A DNA stretch of 64,000 bases from Xylona heveae TC161 (Eukaryota > Ascomycota > Xylonomycetes > Xylonales > Xylonaceae), in contig NW_017264201.1 of assembly GCF_001619985.1 (NCBI RefSeq), positions 1,116,001-1,180,000 on the forward strand, written 5' to 3'. The translations under genes were made by a program, and so were the position numbers. Of the stretch, positions 1-10,795 are shown in pieces; the first letter of the stretch is position 1, and each line of letters starts with the position of its first letter. The notes under the pieces are model-generated. The model had not been told where the DNA came from, made no database searches, and saw only the letters and a program-made list of their open reading frames with translations.

Positions 1-155
1 TACCATAAGATTACATGTGATCAGGGGAGAAGAAAAAAGAAAGATTGAAAAAGTCCACAAGGAAAACCTGAAACAGCATAGATAGTCAAATTCAAAGCCG
101 CAACTTCGCCGTGATCAATCGTCACCCTTTTGTCCCAATTTCCTGTACCAACACC

Positions 156-2240
156 TCAGTTTGCCATGTAAGTGCTAGCATCGATACCATCGGCAGGGAA
201 CTCGCTGCGACAGGATTAGTACGGTCAATCATGTATCAAAAGGATAAGGTCTGGCTTACGGAAGCTCCACAGCGAATCGGCTCTGGATCTGCTTCAACAC
301 CTCCTGGTCTGCCTCGCTGCTGACAAAGGAGATTGAGAGACCCTTGGTACCGAAACGACCGGCACGGCCAACACGGTGAAGATACGAATCGGCGTCCGCG
401 GGCAAGTCGTAGTTAATGGCCAAGTTGATACGTTCAATATCAATACCACGGCCGAAGACATCGGTAGCGACGCAGATTCGCTTGTTGAATTCCTTGAATT
501 CCTTGTAACGTTTGATACTGCGAAAAAGTCAGCCACTGTCTCACTCGAGCTGATATGAGTTACTTACCGCTCTTCCTGACTAACACCAGAGTGCACCGCG
601 ATACTGGGGAAGTTGCATTCACGAAGCAACTTATCCAACTCAGTAGCACGGACAGTGCTCTTGACAAAGATGATGACCTGGTTAAACTCGAGGCTGTCAA
701 GCAGGTCATTCAGCTTTCTGTTCTTCTCGCCTTCAGCGAGCTTGATGTAGTACTGCTGCAAACCGTGAAGAGTGAGCTTCGTGTCGTTGTCGACGTACAG
801 CTCAAGAGGAGACTGCATGAACTTCTTGACGATAGGTCGAATCTCTTGAGAGAGAGTGGCACTGAACATCATGACTTGCTTCGAGGAAGGAGTAGCGCGG
901 AAGATTTCTTGAACATCACGACGCATGTCTACCGCAAAGGGGCTTTAATCAGTGGTCGTCGAGGAATACAAGAACATATGTTTGGCTTACCAACTTGATC
1001 CAGCATTTTATCGCACTCGTCCAAGACGAAGACCTTAACGCTTCCCAAACGAAGACGCTTATCGCGGACCAAAGCGCACAGACGACCAGGGGTGCCGACG
1101 ATGATGTGGGGGTGGGTGTCTTTGTTTGCAAGGGTCTCAATGTCCTTTTGCATAGGGGTACCACCGTAGAAGACAGCAGTCTTGACATCCGGAAGATATT
1201 TGCTGAAACGAGCGTATTCGTTCTTGATTTGGTATGCCAACTCACGGGTGTGGCACATAACAATCACCGAAGTCTCACCCGGAACGGGATCAATCTGCTG
1301 CAAAGTCGTGAGGACGAAGACGGCAGTCTTTCCAAGACCAGATTTGGCCTGACAAATGACATCGGTACCGAGAATAGCCTGAGGAATGACGGCTTGCTGA
1401 ACTGTAGGGATGAATCGATGCGCGTGTTAGACTTTAATTCCGTGCCATGAAATTTGCAACAACGAAAAGCCTCCACCGTCCGCCCGTCCGTCTCAAGATG
1501 AATGTACAAGACACACAAATGACATTGATACGAGTCAAGTATGTTGAAAGGGTTTCAGCACCTGCGCTCTGTGCAAAGGCAGATGAAGCGGTGCGAAAAT
1601 TCAAGTCTCTCTTCTACCGCCAACCGGTGGTAGCGGCGAAACGCCCGCCTCTGATGAGGCATATGGGCGGAGCAGGTCCGGAAGCCTCTTTGGATATCTC
1701 GCCTTACTAACGCCATGAGATGACCTTTCATCCTTTCAGGAGAAGATCAGGAAGGGCAATCCCTAGTATCGGTGCCTTCACGCGAGTATATGCGCCGGTT
1801 GAATGCTATCCACAGTCGATATGCAGTATAGCCAGCCCTCAGAGGCTTCCTATCGCCACCCGCAGAAATCCGCACCAGAGCGGACTCACAATTTCATTTG
1901 CGCGATACATGTAGATGGACGAACGGACGAACGGACGGACGCTGACAGAGGGATGAAAGTAGATGAAGCTTGGGAGAAAAACTTAAGACTGACCCTCCGA
2001 TGGATGTTCGAAACCGCAATCCGTAATGGCACGAAGCAACTCTGGCTTCAACAAGAAGTCGCGGAATCCAGTGGTGTGGATGCCAACATAGCTACCCTTT
2101 TTCTCAGCACCAGCGGGGACGTTCAGATCACCCTTCTTCGCATCACCGTTGGCACCGGCCGACGCGGCGGCGGGCGCATTAGCATTGGTGGTAGTGATTT
2201 CCTCGTCCGAGTAGTCGATGAGATCCTCTTCGTGAGACAT
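156..2240 (-). CDS. SUB2: ATP-dependent RNA helicase Sub2/UAP56 (DEAD-box, TREX complex)
   Basis: Nuclear DECD-box helicase acting in spliceosome assembly and mRNA export with the THO/TREX complex. Exons on the minus strand: 2240-1994, 1401-991, 928-568, 517-260, 204-156, giving 441 aa, the usual length. Visible motifs are the P-loop [12 protein letters not shown] in [15 protein letters not shown] in MMFSATLS, and motif [12 protein letters not shown]. The N-terminus [14 protein letters not shown] is typical of the family and fixes the start at 2240. The first intron (1402-1993) is 592 nt, about ten times the other introns (50-62 nt). The gene diverges from the RNase P subunit gene at 2693. 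Identification is secure because all helicase motifs are present and exon phases fit. Confidence 0.97.
1402..1993 (-). other. Long first intron of SUB2
   Basis: This 592-nt intron has donor GTCAGT and acceptor CTACAG. It includes a short run of GGAC/GAAC-type tetranucleotides near 1915-1941. The short open frames in it have no recognisable protein. I see no snoRNA box pair or tRNA. Confidence 0.85.
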
Positions 2241-2692
2241 TATGACTGATCGAAAAACGCGAAAAGCTTAGGAAAACCAAAGATGGAAAGTAAAGCAGGG
2301 GAAAAAAGCGTCAGCGATGGTCGTTGCGAACAAGGTGTTGCCTCTGCAGATCCGGCAGAGTCAGAGAGGGTCGAGTGCGGAAAGACGACCGATCCGAGGA
2401 AAATCTTGGGGCAGTTTTGTCGCTGCAAAGCCCTCAATGGAGGTATTCAGAAAGAGAATCCCCTAAAGTCAAAAATGAGATGAATTTGGAATGAAATTCG
2501 AAACTGGATGGAGGTTGAAGCGATGGGAAGGAGGTTGAAAGAAGAGAACCTGGCCGATACTGATCAGAGTCAAGCTGAGGCGGCTCTGCCGACGATCGAT
2601 TCTACGCTAAGCCAAATCCGGCTGTGTCGCTTCAAGAAAGAAACATTGAGCCACGACACAAACAACAGCTCAAACGGACTTCCCAGCATCAA
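2241..2692. promoter_or_regulatory. Divergent promoter region SUB2 / RNase P subunit
   Basis: These 452 bp separate the start codons of two divergently transcribed RNA-metabolism genes, so both promoters and 5' leaders must lie here. No specific factor site stands out. An upstream ATG at 2624 is in frame with the RNase P gene but lies in a stretch that does not look conserved. Confidence 0.6.
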
Positions 2693-3337
2693 ATGGCGAA
2701 AGGCACGGCAAATTCTGCTGCGCAGAATGCGCAGAATGTGCCAAACAAGCATTTACACCAAAGAATTTCATTTCTTTATCAGGCAGCGGCATATATTGCG
2801 AGCCAACCATACCATAAACCCTCGACTACGGTGACGGAAACACCAAGGCAATCAAATAGCCACAATATTAGTACAGCGGACTCTGACACAATGCAAATTG
2901 ACACTTCTGGGCTCGAGAAATCGACATCTAAGCAAGAACAAGACGGTTCTCATAAAATTTCGGACGAAAACCCTTCTGGTGCCTCTACATCATCATTATA
3001 TTGTTCCCATCACTCTCGGCGCCTCATCTCCCAGCTTCGCGGCGTTTCTCTTAAATCTCAAATCCGACTCTCCCCTGAGCTAAAACGTTCGATATGTCGG
3101 CGTTGTGATACGCTGTTAATTCCGGGCTCCACATCCACGACACGGCTTGAGAACCACAGTCGTGGCGGAAAGAAACCTTGGGCGGACTTGCTCGTGGTCG
3201 AGTGCAAGGCTTGTGGGTCAGTGAAGCGTTTCCCGGTTGGAGCGCAAAAGCAAAAAAGGCGGTCGGAGAGGCAAGACAAGCAAGACTTGCATGCCGCACC
3301 TGACCAGGATACAAACCCGCCTGCAGCAACCTCATAA
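2693..3337 (+). CDS. RNase P subunit Rpr2/Rpp21/Snm1 domain protein
   Basis: A 214-aa protein of the RNase P Rpr2/Rpp21/SNM1 family, which binds the RNA of RNase P (tRNA 5' processing) or RNase MRP. The N-terminus has the family helix (HLHQRISFLYQAAAYI, about residues 17-32). The C-terminal half has a zinc ribbon with CRRC (near residue 139) and CKAC (near 177) as metal ligands. A low-complexity Ser/Thr-rich linker separates them. I chose the ATG at 2693 over 2624 because MAKGTA leads directly into the conserved helix. The gene is intronless. Whether it is Rpp21-like (RNase P only) or Snm1-like (MRP only) cannot be decided here. Confidence 0.85.
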   Translation: MAKGTANSAAQNAQNVPNKHLHQRISFLYQAAAYIASQPYHKPSTTVTETPRQSNSHNISTADSDTMQIDTSGLEKSTSKQEQDGSHKISDENPSGASTSSLYCSHHSRRLISQLRGVSLKSQIRLSPELKRSICRRCDTLLIPGSTSTTRLENHSRGGKKPWADLLVVECKACGSVKRFPVGAQKQKRRSERQDKQDLHAAPDQDTNPPAATS

Positions 3338-4484
3338 TTCGTTCAGAATACCTTCGATCGAAATCTGCGATAGGTGTGCCGCGCGGGAAGTGATTATATT
3401 GTATTCAACGTCATGGCGTTACATTAGATTTGGCGAATGGATATTGCGCAGAGCAGTAAGGGCGATCAATGATTTATGCTTTTAGTCAATTTTAAGATAC
3501 CCTGTACATGATCAGAACAGAATCGTTTATTTATTACCAACGTTGAGAAACTTTTGCATCTCTGATTCCTCGGCGTTTTTGAGTTTGATGAATATATGAC
3601 TCTATGGTCGTCACTGGAGTCCTATCTCAGCACGCGTGGTAGTATGAGGGAATCAAGCCGGGAATTTCATGCTTCTAGTATTAATTCGAAGAAAAAGCTA
3701 TCTTTTAGGCGGACGAACTTTTGGGAAAAGAAAGGGAAAGGCGGATGCAGATTTGAATAGCGCTGTTGCTCTAAGAAAAAAGAAATTGATTAAGTTGTAC
3801 CATCCTACTATGGCGACGAATTAGGTATGTGATAGAAGCAGCATCTCTGGAAATGCAGATGAGTAATTATGCGCTCCAATGGGCTCCGAAAAGGGACAAC
3901 TATCTTGAAGATAAACACCGAAAAAAAAAAAAAAAAAAAACCAATTGCACACAACGCTGATACAGGATGTTGACATGAGTTTCGAAACCACAGGATCACA
4001 GTATAAGTAGAAGGTTCTTAGATGATGACAGACGAAGGAAATGAGCACACCAATGGAAGAAAGAGTATAGAACAAGAGTTTATGAGAGGCACCTCATGCT
4101 AGCGCTATTTTGGACATCAAAAGTAAGGATTTTGGAAAAACGCTTATCGCTTGATGCTGTAACTCCGAATCCCTCTTCCTGGAAAAAAGTAGGCCCACAT
4201 AAAGCAGTAGAATGCATAAGGTATCTTGCGAGTGAAGCGGACAATAAAGGCGCGCGAATAATTTTAGCGTTGCTGACAATGGCTAAAGAAACAACATTTA
4301 AGTTCGAAGAGCAATAGAGTAGAACTGAGATTGAAGGGTTTTTAGTCCATTTTTAGGTCGCTTTGGAATGTCGAATGTTCGGATTACTTTTTGGTCTGTG
4401 ATGAATGCCAGCAGGCTGTTCAACGGTAAATTCGACGCCTCGGCAAATAAAATTGAAGAAAGAGATGGGCAGGTGAAATCTCCT
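3338..4484. other. Intergenic region between convergent genes
   Basis: About 1.15 kb of 3' flanks of two convergent genes. It has a run of about 20 A near 3919-3940, next to AT-rich sequence. The open frames are short and unlike known proteins. No RNA gene was recognised. Confidence 0.6.
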
Positions 4485-6741
4485 CTAGTCAAATCTTGGG
4501 CGAGCAGCCAGGCCCTTAGTTCGCTTGATAGGCGTGTCGTTGCTGCTTTCGAGTTGAGCAAGCCGACGCTTGCTCATGCTACTGAGAGGAGTAGAGGACT
4601 GCGCAGTAGAGAATGATTGATCATTGCGGCCCATGTCAGCGACGGGGGCCTGTCCGGGCGCAGGAGGAGCGCCAGCCGGGGTTTTCGCGTATGTATCAGG
4701 ACGATGTAATCTGGCGGAGGGAGTGTTGTTGTTTTCGACTCCGCCGCGGCTTCGGCCATCTCCATTCGGAACGATAGCCCGGCCAGAGCCACCTGTGTTA
4801 CCTTCACTAGTATTGAAACGCGCCAGCTTTGGTTTTTTCCCACTCAGGCCCTGGCCGAGGTTTCGAGTTAGGTCATTATCATGAGAACCGTCCAAGGGTT
4901 GTGCATGAGTTCCTGCTCCACCGTCGCCATTATCATCTTGATCAACGCGTGAAAGAGGGGGTCTCTCTCCAGCTTCGCGGTCGATCTCCCGTCCGGCGGC
5001 TGTAGATTTCCTGGGGCGTTGACGGGTAAGGCTGCTCGCTTTGCCGCTGGCAGGAAGCGCATCATGTGTGGATTCATCACCTGCCGCGATTCCCTTTGCT
5101 TGGGCTGGGGGCTTCGGTGTTGAGAAAATAGGCGCCTCATCGCGGAGTTTTTGAATACCGTCGATGTAGTCCCAAACAAATTCCCAGGTTCTTTTGTTCA
5201 GTTTCAGTTCAGTAAAGTTTTCTCGAAGAACAATTCGGAGCCGATGGATGTCCTCGGCCAGCTGTGCCCTACCACGATGCAGGTAATATAATGACAGAAG
5301 TACCCCAACAGCCGAAAACTCAATAGGGGAGAAAGATTTTGTATGCTTAAGAGTGTCATGTTCCTTTAAAAAATGAGGCCAGTCACGAATGAGCCTGGCG
5401 AAGAGGTTAAAGACTTCTCGGAAAAGCTCTTGTGCGTCTTCCGTAAGGAGATACGTTTGCTTGAACAAGGCCTCGAGAACGCTCTCGCTACTTTTCACGG
5501 CTGGAATTCGTCCTTTAGGGGTGGTTCGCACGGCGACTATTTGCGCAAAGCAAGATGCTATGCTTCTAAATCCACCTGAACGCTTGTTCTTAATCACTGA
5601 AGGGGAGAATATGATCAGTACCTGTAATAGTCAGAAAATTGGGAGAAGAAACATACGGCCCGCAACTGTAGGATAATCTTCTTCATAATCTTTGATGAAG
5701 CTCTGCCAGGGACCGGATGTCGCTCGGAGCTTCTCAGCGGCGGTCAATGTAACGCCCTCTTGAACTCGGGCAAACAGGTCCTCCTCGTGCTCCCGACCCA
5801 TATCTTGGTACTCATAACAGACAACACTCTTGTTGCGGAATTGATGTTTTGCAGATTCCGGTAACACTCGGCGCCCGGACTTGCCATTGCCATTATCAAC
5901 GTAGTACCTCATCCAGGATTAGCTTAGCTTCATGACTTTGAGGCAACTGATAGAGCTCATAGGTACCATTTTCTACCATGCTTATCCCGTATTGGTATAT
6001 TTCCGGCAAGAAATTCACGTATAGAGGTAAGACGCTGTTTTCCATCTACGCAAATGCGCTTGTACCGTGCTTCGTCGCCTTCATCAGCGAGCCTGACAAC
6101 ATTGAAGATCACTGGCGGAACGTAAAAGTTCTCTGACACGGAAATGTCAGCAATGATTTGCGGTTTGCGACTGTGAACCAGGTCATCAGAGTCCATTGAG
6201 AGGGAAACTGACCAATGAAAGATTCAATTAGGGCACTCATCCGAGACTCTTTAAACATTTTGAGATCAGTAAGGTCGCAATTCCCCCTGTGCCTCATTTT
6301 CTCAAGGAGCTTACCATTCCAAACGACACCTCGCTGGTAGTCCGGACTGAGTTCGAGATACCGCGAATTCAGAATCCCTAGGATTGATCAGACACGTGAC
6401 CTGATAATATGAACAGAGATGGAATTGAATGACTTTCTCTGATCGAACTTTTGGGTCTGTGGTCACTCTCAGGGTAAGAACTCACTTATGATTTCTCCGA
6501 TGCGGCGCTGACTTTGCATGGGCTCACTGATCGCTGTCTTAGGTTCATATGTCCCATCATCTTCTTCCTCTTCACCATCCTCGGCTTCAAAGTCATCATC
6601 GTCGATGCGAACCTCAGCATCTACATCTGGCTTAATAGCTGGCTCATATGCTATGCTGGGTGCTGATCTATCGTTCTCGTCCACAAAAAGGCCACCGCTG
6701 TTGCCATTTCGCTGCGCCCGCGGCCGAAGCTTCGAGCTCAT
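4485..6741 (-). CDS. DUF262 domain protein (GmrSD/ParB-like fold), 627 aa
   Basis: Exons on the minus strand: 6741-6486, 6377-6315, 6248-6213, 6132-5967, 5907-5657, 5596-4485; they sum to exactly 628 codons with stop. The protein starts with an acidic segment, then a DUF262 domain (about residues 85-300). It shows the family motifs SPDYQRGVVW (near residue 95) and VDGKQRLTSI (near 147-156), the latter matching the DGQQR-type nucleotide-binding loop. In bacteria this domain forms the NTPase part of GmrSD type IV restriction enzymes; the role of the fungal version is not established. After about residue 400 the chain is low-complexity, rich in Ser, Pro, Gly and basic residues, and ends in a basic stretch (SKRRLAQLESS...). 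No nuclease (DUF1524, HNH) domain is seen. Confidence 0.85.
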
Positions 6742-7955
6742 CTTGACCTTGAAATTATTTTGTTAGTGTTCATTTATTTTTGCCATAGAAAGCCAACTTC
6801 GGGGTGAGTGGAGTGTGAGAGGGATATCTGTAACCCCGAGCACTTTCAGAGATTAGAGCACTCAGACTGGTATCTTTATAAAGAGACCAATGAATCGAGG
6901 CTAAAGCTCCAGCTTCCAGACGTAAACTCGAAAAAGTCGAACTGAGATATCTAAGAATGCCCACTCAACATTTCAGGCAGAGTCTCATACCCCTGATTAT
7001 TGCACATGAATATCAAGCTCGACTTTCTCAGACCGGCAGGCTTCATTGTTTGGTTAAGCCAGCAGGTACCTGGAGCCAGCTTGGCTCAGGTCCAAGTCTG
7101 AACCTGCTAGCTTAAATCAAGAATGATGGTACTGGAAAGCATATTCTTCTGGACAAGATATTGGTCTTTCTCAGAAGCCGAGACTCTGGCACTGATTTAT
7201 AATGCAGTTTAAAGGAAGTAGAAAAGAAAATCTTGTAGTGACTTACACTTGAGAGTCGCGACCGGGTCACTGGGCGCGTATCTTCGAGCCCGTCGCGTAA
7301 CAGGATAATTTGCCCCTGAAAGGTACTATTTGGTTATCCTGTTCAAAAGATTTAAAATCCTTGAAAGTTTCAAGGTATGATCAAATAAGTCAATACCTAG
7401 GTAGGTAGTCAAACACTCATCAGTAACAGAATGAAATGGGTGCTAGACTTGGTTGAAAGAGATGATACAAGGAAATAGTTTAGGCTAATAGCTTAAGTTT
7501 AAACTCAGATGGTCACCCTCAATTCATATTCACTTACTACCTAGGTAGGTACCTAAACTTTAGAAGACCCTAAACTAATGTAGGTAACTCAGGTAACTAT
7601 TTTAATTGGCCAGCTTTACTAAAGTACTTCAAGACTTCAAGAATATGTCTATATTCCAGAAGTTCAAATAGTTTTAGAAAAATCTAAATTCCAATCATAA
7701 GGTTTGAGATATGGTTAACTTCATGATATAGATACGTTTGTTTTAAAGATTATATTAAATTGCATCAAAGCATCCCCAGATAGGTTTTACAGTTCTACTT
7801 ACTGGGCTGTTGTCACCCACGAAAGACAAGAGCCGCTTCACTCTGGGCCATTAAAACACCCCTCTTGATGACGCTTCTTATAATTTTTTAAAGGGTATCA
7901 TAAGTATTAAATCAATCGCAGGCGCTGGAACAGGAAGACTTTGAGTGTAGTAAAT
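6742..7955. other. Intergenic region with hairpin and CCTAGGTAGGTA motifs
   Basis: This 1.2-kb stretch holds the DUF262 promoter (right side of that gene) and the 3' flank of IPI1. It has no supportable gene. Two copies of CCTAGGTAGGTA lie near 7398 and 7541. A GC-rich hairpin sits at 7257-7297. Confidence 0.6.
7257..7297. repeat. GC-rich 41-nt inverted repeat (hairpin)
   Basis: CGCGACCGGG at 7257-7266 pairs with CCCGTCGCG at 7289-7297 with one bulged base. An inner GGGC/GCCC pair nests inside. It stands in otherwise AT-rich intergenic DNA. It does not fold as a tRNA. Confidence 0.5.
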
Positions 7956-9156
7956 TCAGAACTCCCTTGAATAACCTTCCATTCCTTCGGACACGGCTTT
8001 CCGAACACTGGCCGCGGCCCGTCCTACCTCACCGCCTTCCTTTCTCGCATTGTCCAACCCCCGTTCAATTGTCGGCTGGAACTTCTCAGCAAAAATGCCC
8101 TGCCGATCTTCTCTGTCCTCGTACATCTCACTTTCTTCGTCTCGTGGTGCGCCAAAGAGGTTCAGGTGAGCGAAACATGCCGAGCGCTTCGGTAAAAGAT
8201 GCTGCTCTGTTTGCCAGAGTGGAAACGTTATGATGTCTTGTTTTCCTATCAATCCATCCTCCGTTGGCGGGAGAAGGCCCGTACGGAGGAAAAGTGCCAG
8301 CGCATGCAATTTCTTCACTAGGTATTTGCCGTCTGATCCCGCCTTTCCAAAAGTCGGCTTCGCTGTCCCTGCCAACGACGTGGACGTCGATGTCCACTTC
8401 GACGCTGTACCAGTCTCCACCCGCCATCCCAGCAGTGCCAGGAAGCATTGTAACGTTTTCACCCACCCTCCCGCACATGATACTACTTCCAATCCTGACA
8501 CATCTAAAAGCCATTCGAGCAGGTCGAGCGACGAACTTCGGATGTCGGGAGCCAGGTGCGTCATCCCGGCCCGAATGTAGAGAAGAATTTCATCGACATG
8601 GTCATCGACCTCATCACCCGATAAACATTTCACTAACTTGAGGAGCTGCTGCCGAACGCCGCCAGAACCATCGAGCACGAGTGGGAAAAGTTTCGGAAGT
8701 ATGACCCCAAATGGCTGCGGCGGGGGTGTGTGAACAGGTCGCGTAGAAAGTGCAGTCGTCAGGAATGAAAGAGATTCTCGTCGCTGTGTGTCAGAGCGGT
8801 GCGTAAGCAAAGAGAGGTGATGATTGAACAGCGCGGCTTGAGTTGGTGCATTTGCGGCAAGAGATTGCTGGTTTACAACGATAGCTGTGGATTTCTTAGC
8901 CCAATGAACCCCACGGATTCGCAAGTACATTCCAGATTTGAAGAGAAAGGGTTTTGATAAAGGCTTTCTTACGCACCTTTAGAACTGAAACTAGTGTCCG
9001 TAAAATTCGATGCCTTGGGCTTTGTCTTGCCGACTTTGAGCTTCGCTTTCTGTTTGTTTTGTCAGTAAATTACTCTTGGAGGACAAATTTTTCGTTAGTA
9101 AATCCCACCTGAAAATCCTGCTTCTTCTCCTTCTTCTTTTTTGCGCTGGAGCCCAT
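7956..9156 (-). CDS. IPI1: Pre-rRNA-processing protein Ipi1 (TEX10 family)
   Basis: Nuclear component of the Rix1 complex, needed for ITS2 processing and 60S maturation. Exons on the minus strand: 9156-9109 (16 codons, MGSSAKKKKEKKQDFQ), 9049-8977, 8884-7956; 349 aa in total. The Lys-rich start, then a segment with DTSF and AIVVNQQSL, then helical repeats (LFNHHLSLLTHRSDTQRRES, LPKLFPLVLDGSGGVRQQ), match the Ipi1 family. The start at 9156 is far more convincing than an in-frame ATG inside intron 2, since it restores the family N-terminus. It diverges from the roadblock gene. Confidence 0.92.
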
Positions 9157-9518
9157 ATTGATTGGACGGGAATATGCAGTGGCCAAAATTGAAAGAAGAA
9201 ATCGTGAGGGTTTGATTTGATGGCTTTATCGATAAACGCAAAAGGCGATCTCCTCGCTAGCGTCGCTTACAATAATACGTAGGAGGTACGGAGTAGGTAC
9301 AGTGCAACAATGCCGCTTAAGGCCCCCAGTCAATTGCGGTAAACAATAACTAACCTCCAAACCTCATTCGACCAGCCTGTGTACAGGTCTTGATCCGTAC
9401 AGCTCATGGATTAGGACTACTTGCGGCTCTTATCAAGGTTATTGGCCTAACAAATCACTGCCACAGCTAGAGACAGGCCAAAAGCCGCATAGTATAACGC
9501 TTTCCAACAGTCGACAAC
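9157..9518. promoter_or_regulatory. Divergent promoter region IPI1 / roadblock gene
   Basis: These 362 bp lie between divergent start codons and must contain both promoters. A run of TAGG/GGTAC-like repeats occurs near 9278-9300. No defined factor site was recognised. Confidence 0.5.
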
Positions 9519-10214
9519 ATGGCGCAAACCGCGACGGAAGAAGCAACAAACCTTCTAAACCGCCTCTCCCAAAAGCCCGGCGTCCAGAGCGTCCTCATCT
9601 TATCACGCGAAACCGGCGCCATAATTCGTTCATCTGGGCTGCCGTCTTCTACTACCAATTCGAACCCTAACAGTGCTCTCCCTCCATCCATTTCTGCAGA
9701 CCAAATAAACGGCAACCAAACGTCTAGTTCTGTGGGCATTGATACCGGTCTCGTCAACCGCGGATCAGATGAGCGAAACGGATTGCCTGCTCGGCCGAGG
9801 TCAAGTCACGCGTCAGCGGGGGTAATGTCCGCCGAAGAAGTAGCGCGCAAAGTCTGGAGTTTTCTGAGCGCCGCAGGTGGACTGGCAAGGGACTTATTGA
9901 TACATAATGAGGGCGACGGAGAGCAGGACCGTGATTCAACAATCAATGGCTATGTGCGGGGGCAGTCTGAGCAGCGAGGAGCAGCTTTGGATGATGTGAA
10001 ATTGTTGAGATTACGGACGAAGAATAATGAAATTGTCATAATTCCTGGTATGTGGTTTCATGCGAGCATCTACGGAGGCCGACAGCTGCTCGTGCAGATC
10101 ACTCTCATGACATAATATTGAATTGAAGGAATGAGAGTCCATGACTGACTTTGCCTTCGTAACGCAGACAAGAAATTCCTCCTAGTCGTCATCCATGCTA
10201 CTCCAACAGCGTAA
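9519..10214 (+). CDS. Roadblock/LC7-domain protein (dynein light chain type)
   Basis: Exons 9519-10047 and 10168-10214, 191 aa. The N-terminus (LLNRLSQKPGVQSVLILSRETGAII with GLPSS) is the first half of a roadblock fold. The C-terminal part (VKLLRLRTKNNEIVIIPD, then KKFLLVVIHATPTA from exon 2) completes the sheet. A low-complexity insertion of about 90 residues, rich in Ser and Asn, splits the two halves, so the protein is roughly twice the usual length of about 100 aa. Roadblock proteins serve dynein or Ragulator-like GTPase scaffolds; which one applies here is inference. The second exon encodes only the last 15 residues but ends in the typical family strand. Confidence 0.85.
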
Positions 10215-10795
10215 TTTTTTCATGAGTTCAATTAGGGAGCATGCTACGATTCGTAGCAAGTTCAGAACAGAAACGTCGAACGGACTGCTCACTCTGCAAC
10301 ATCTTTATTTCTGCGAAGATATACCCTTTATTTGCATCACTTGTTGACAGCACATTTATGGGGGGGACGCAGCGTGGCTTGGAGAAAACTTTTGGGCATA
10401 GCGAGAAATATTTTGATTCTGGTCTCAGACTGGACTCAATCAGACATGTCTCGTCAGGATCTTATTTTCAAAATCTTTCTGCATCCCAATTCCCAAAGAC
10501 CATTCTTCGGGTGATATTGTACTATAGTCAACTCTCATGACCGAGAAGATCAACAGCAATATTCAGCTCAATTTCCTTCTACGTCGGCCTTTGCCTTCCC
10601 CAGTTGGCTTCCATGGCAGCGCCGCCGGGCGTGCCCTCATGCAACGATACCAGGAACAGTGAAGTTTGGAGAAACATACAACGCAATCACTACCAATGGA
10701 CTCCCGCTTCGCCAGGCCTTGGAATTGGTGAAATTTCCCATACTTTGGCCTTCCTTTTAACGTTTATGTTGGGTGGTTAATATAATCTTACTTAA
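10215..10795. other. Intergenic region between convergent genes
   Basis: These 581 bp join the 3' ends of the roadblock gene and the aminotransferase gene. Open frames here (for example 10241-10540) have no recognisable protein features. I see no RNA gene or repeat. Confidence 0.55.

Noticed and set aside
7240-7330. tRNA-like GC-rich segment
   Set aside because: No acceptor stem or T-arm with a GTTCGA loop and matching stem can be drawn; only a simple hairpin remains.
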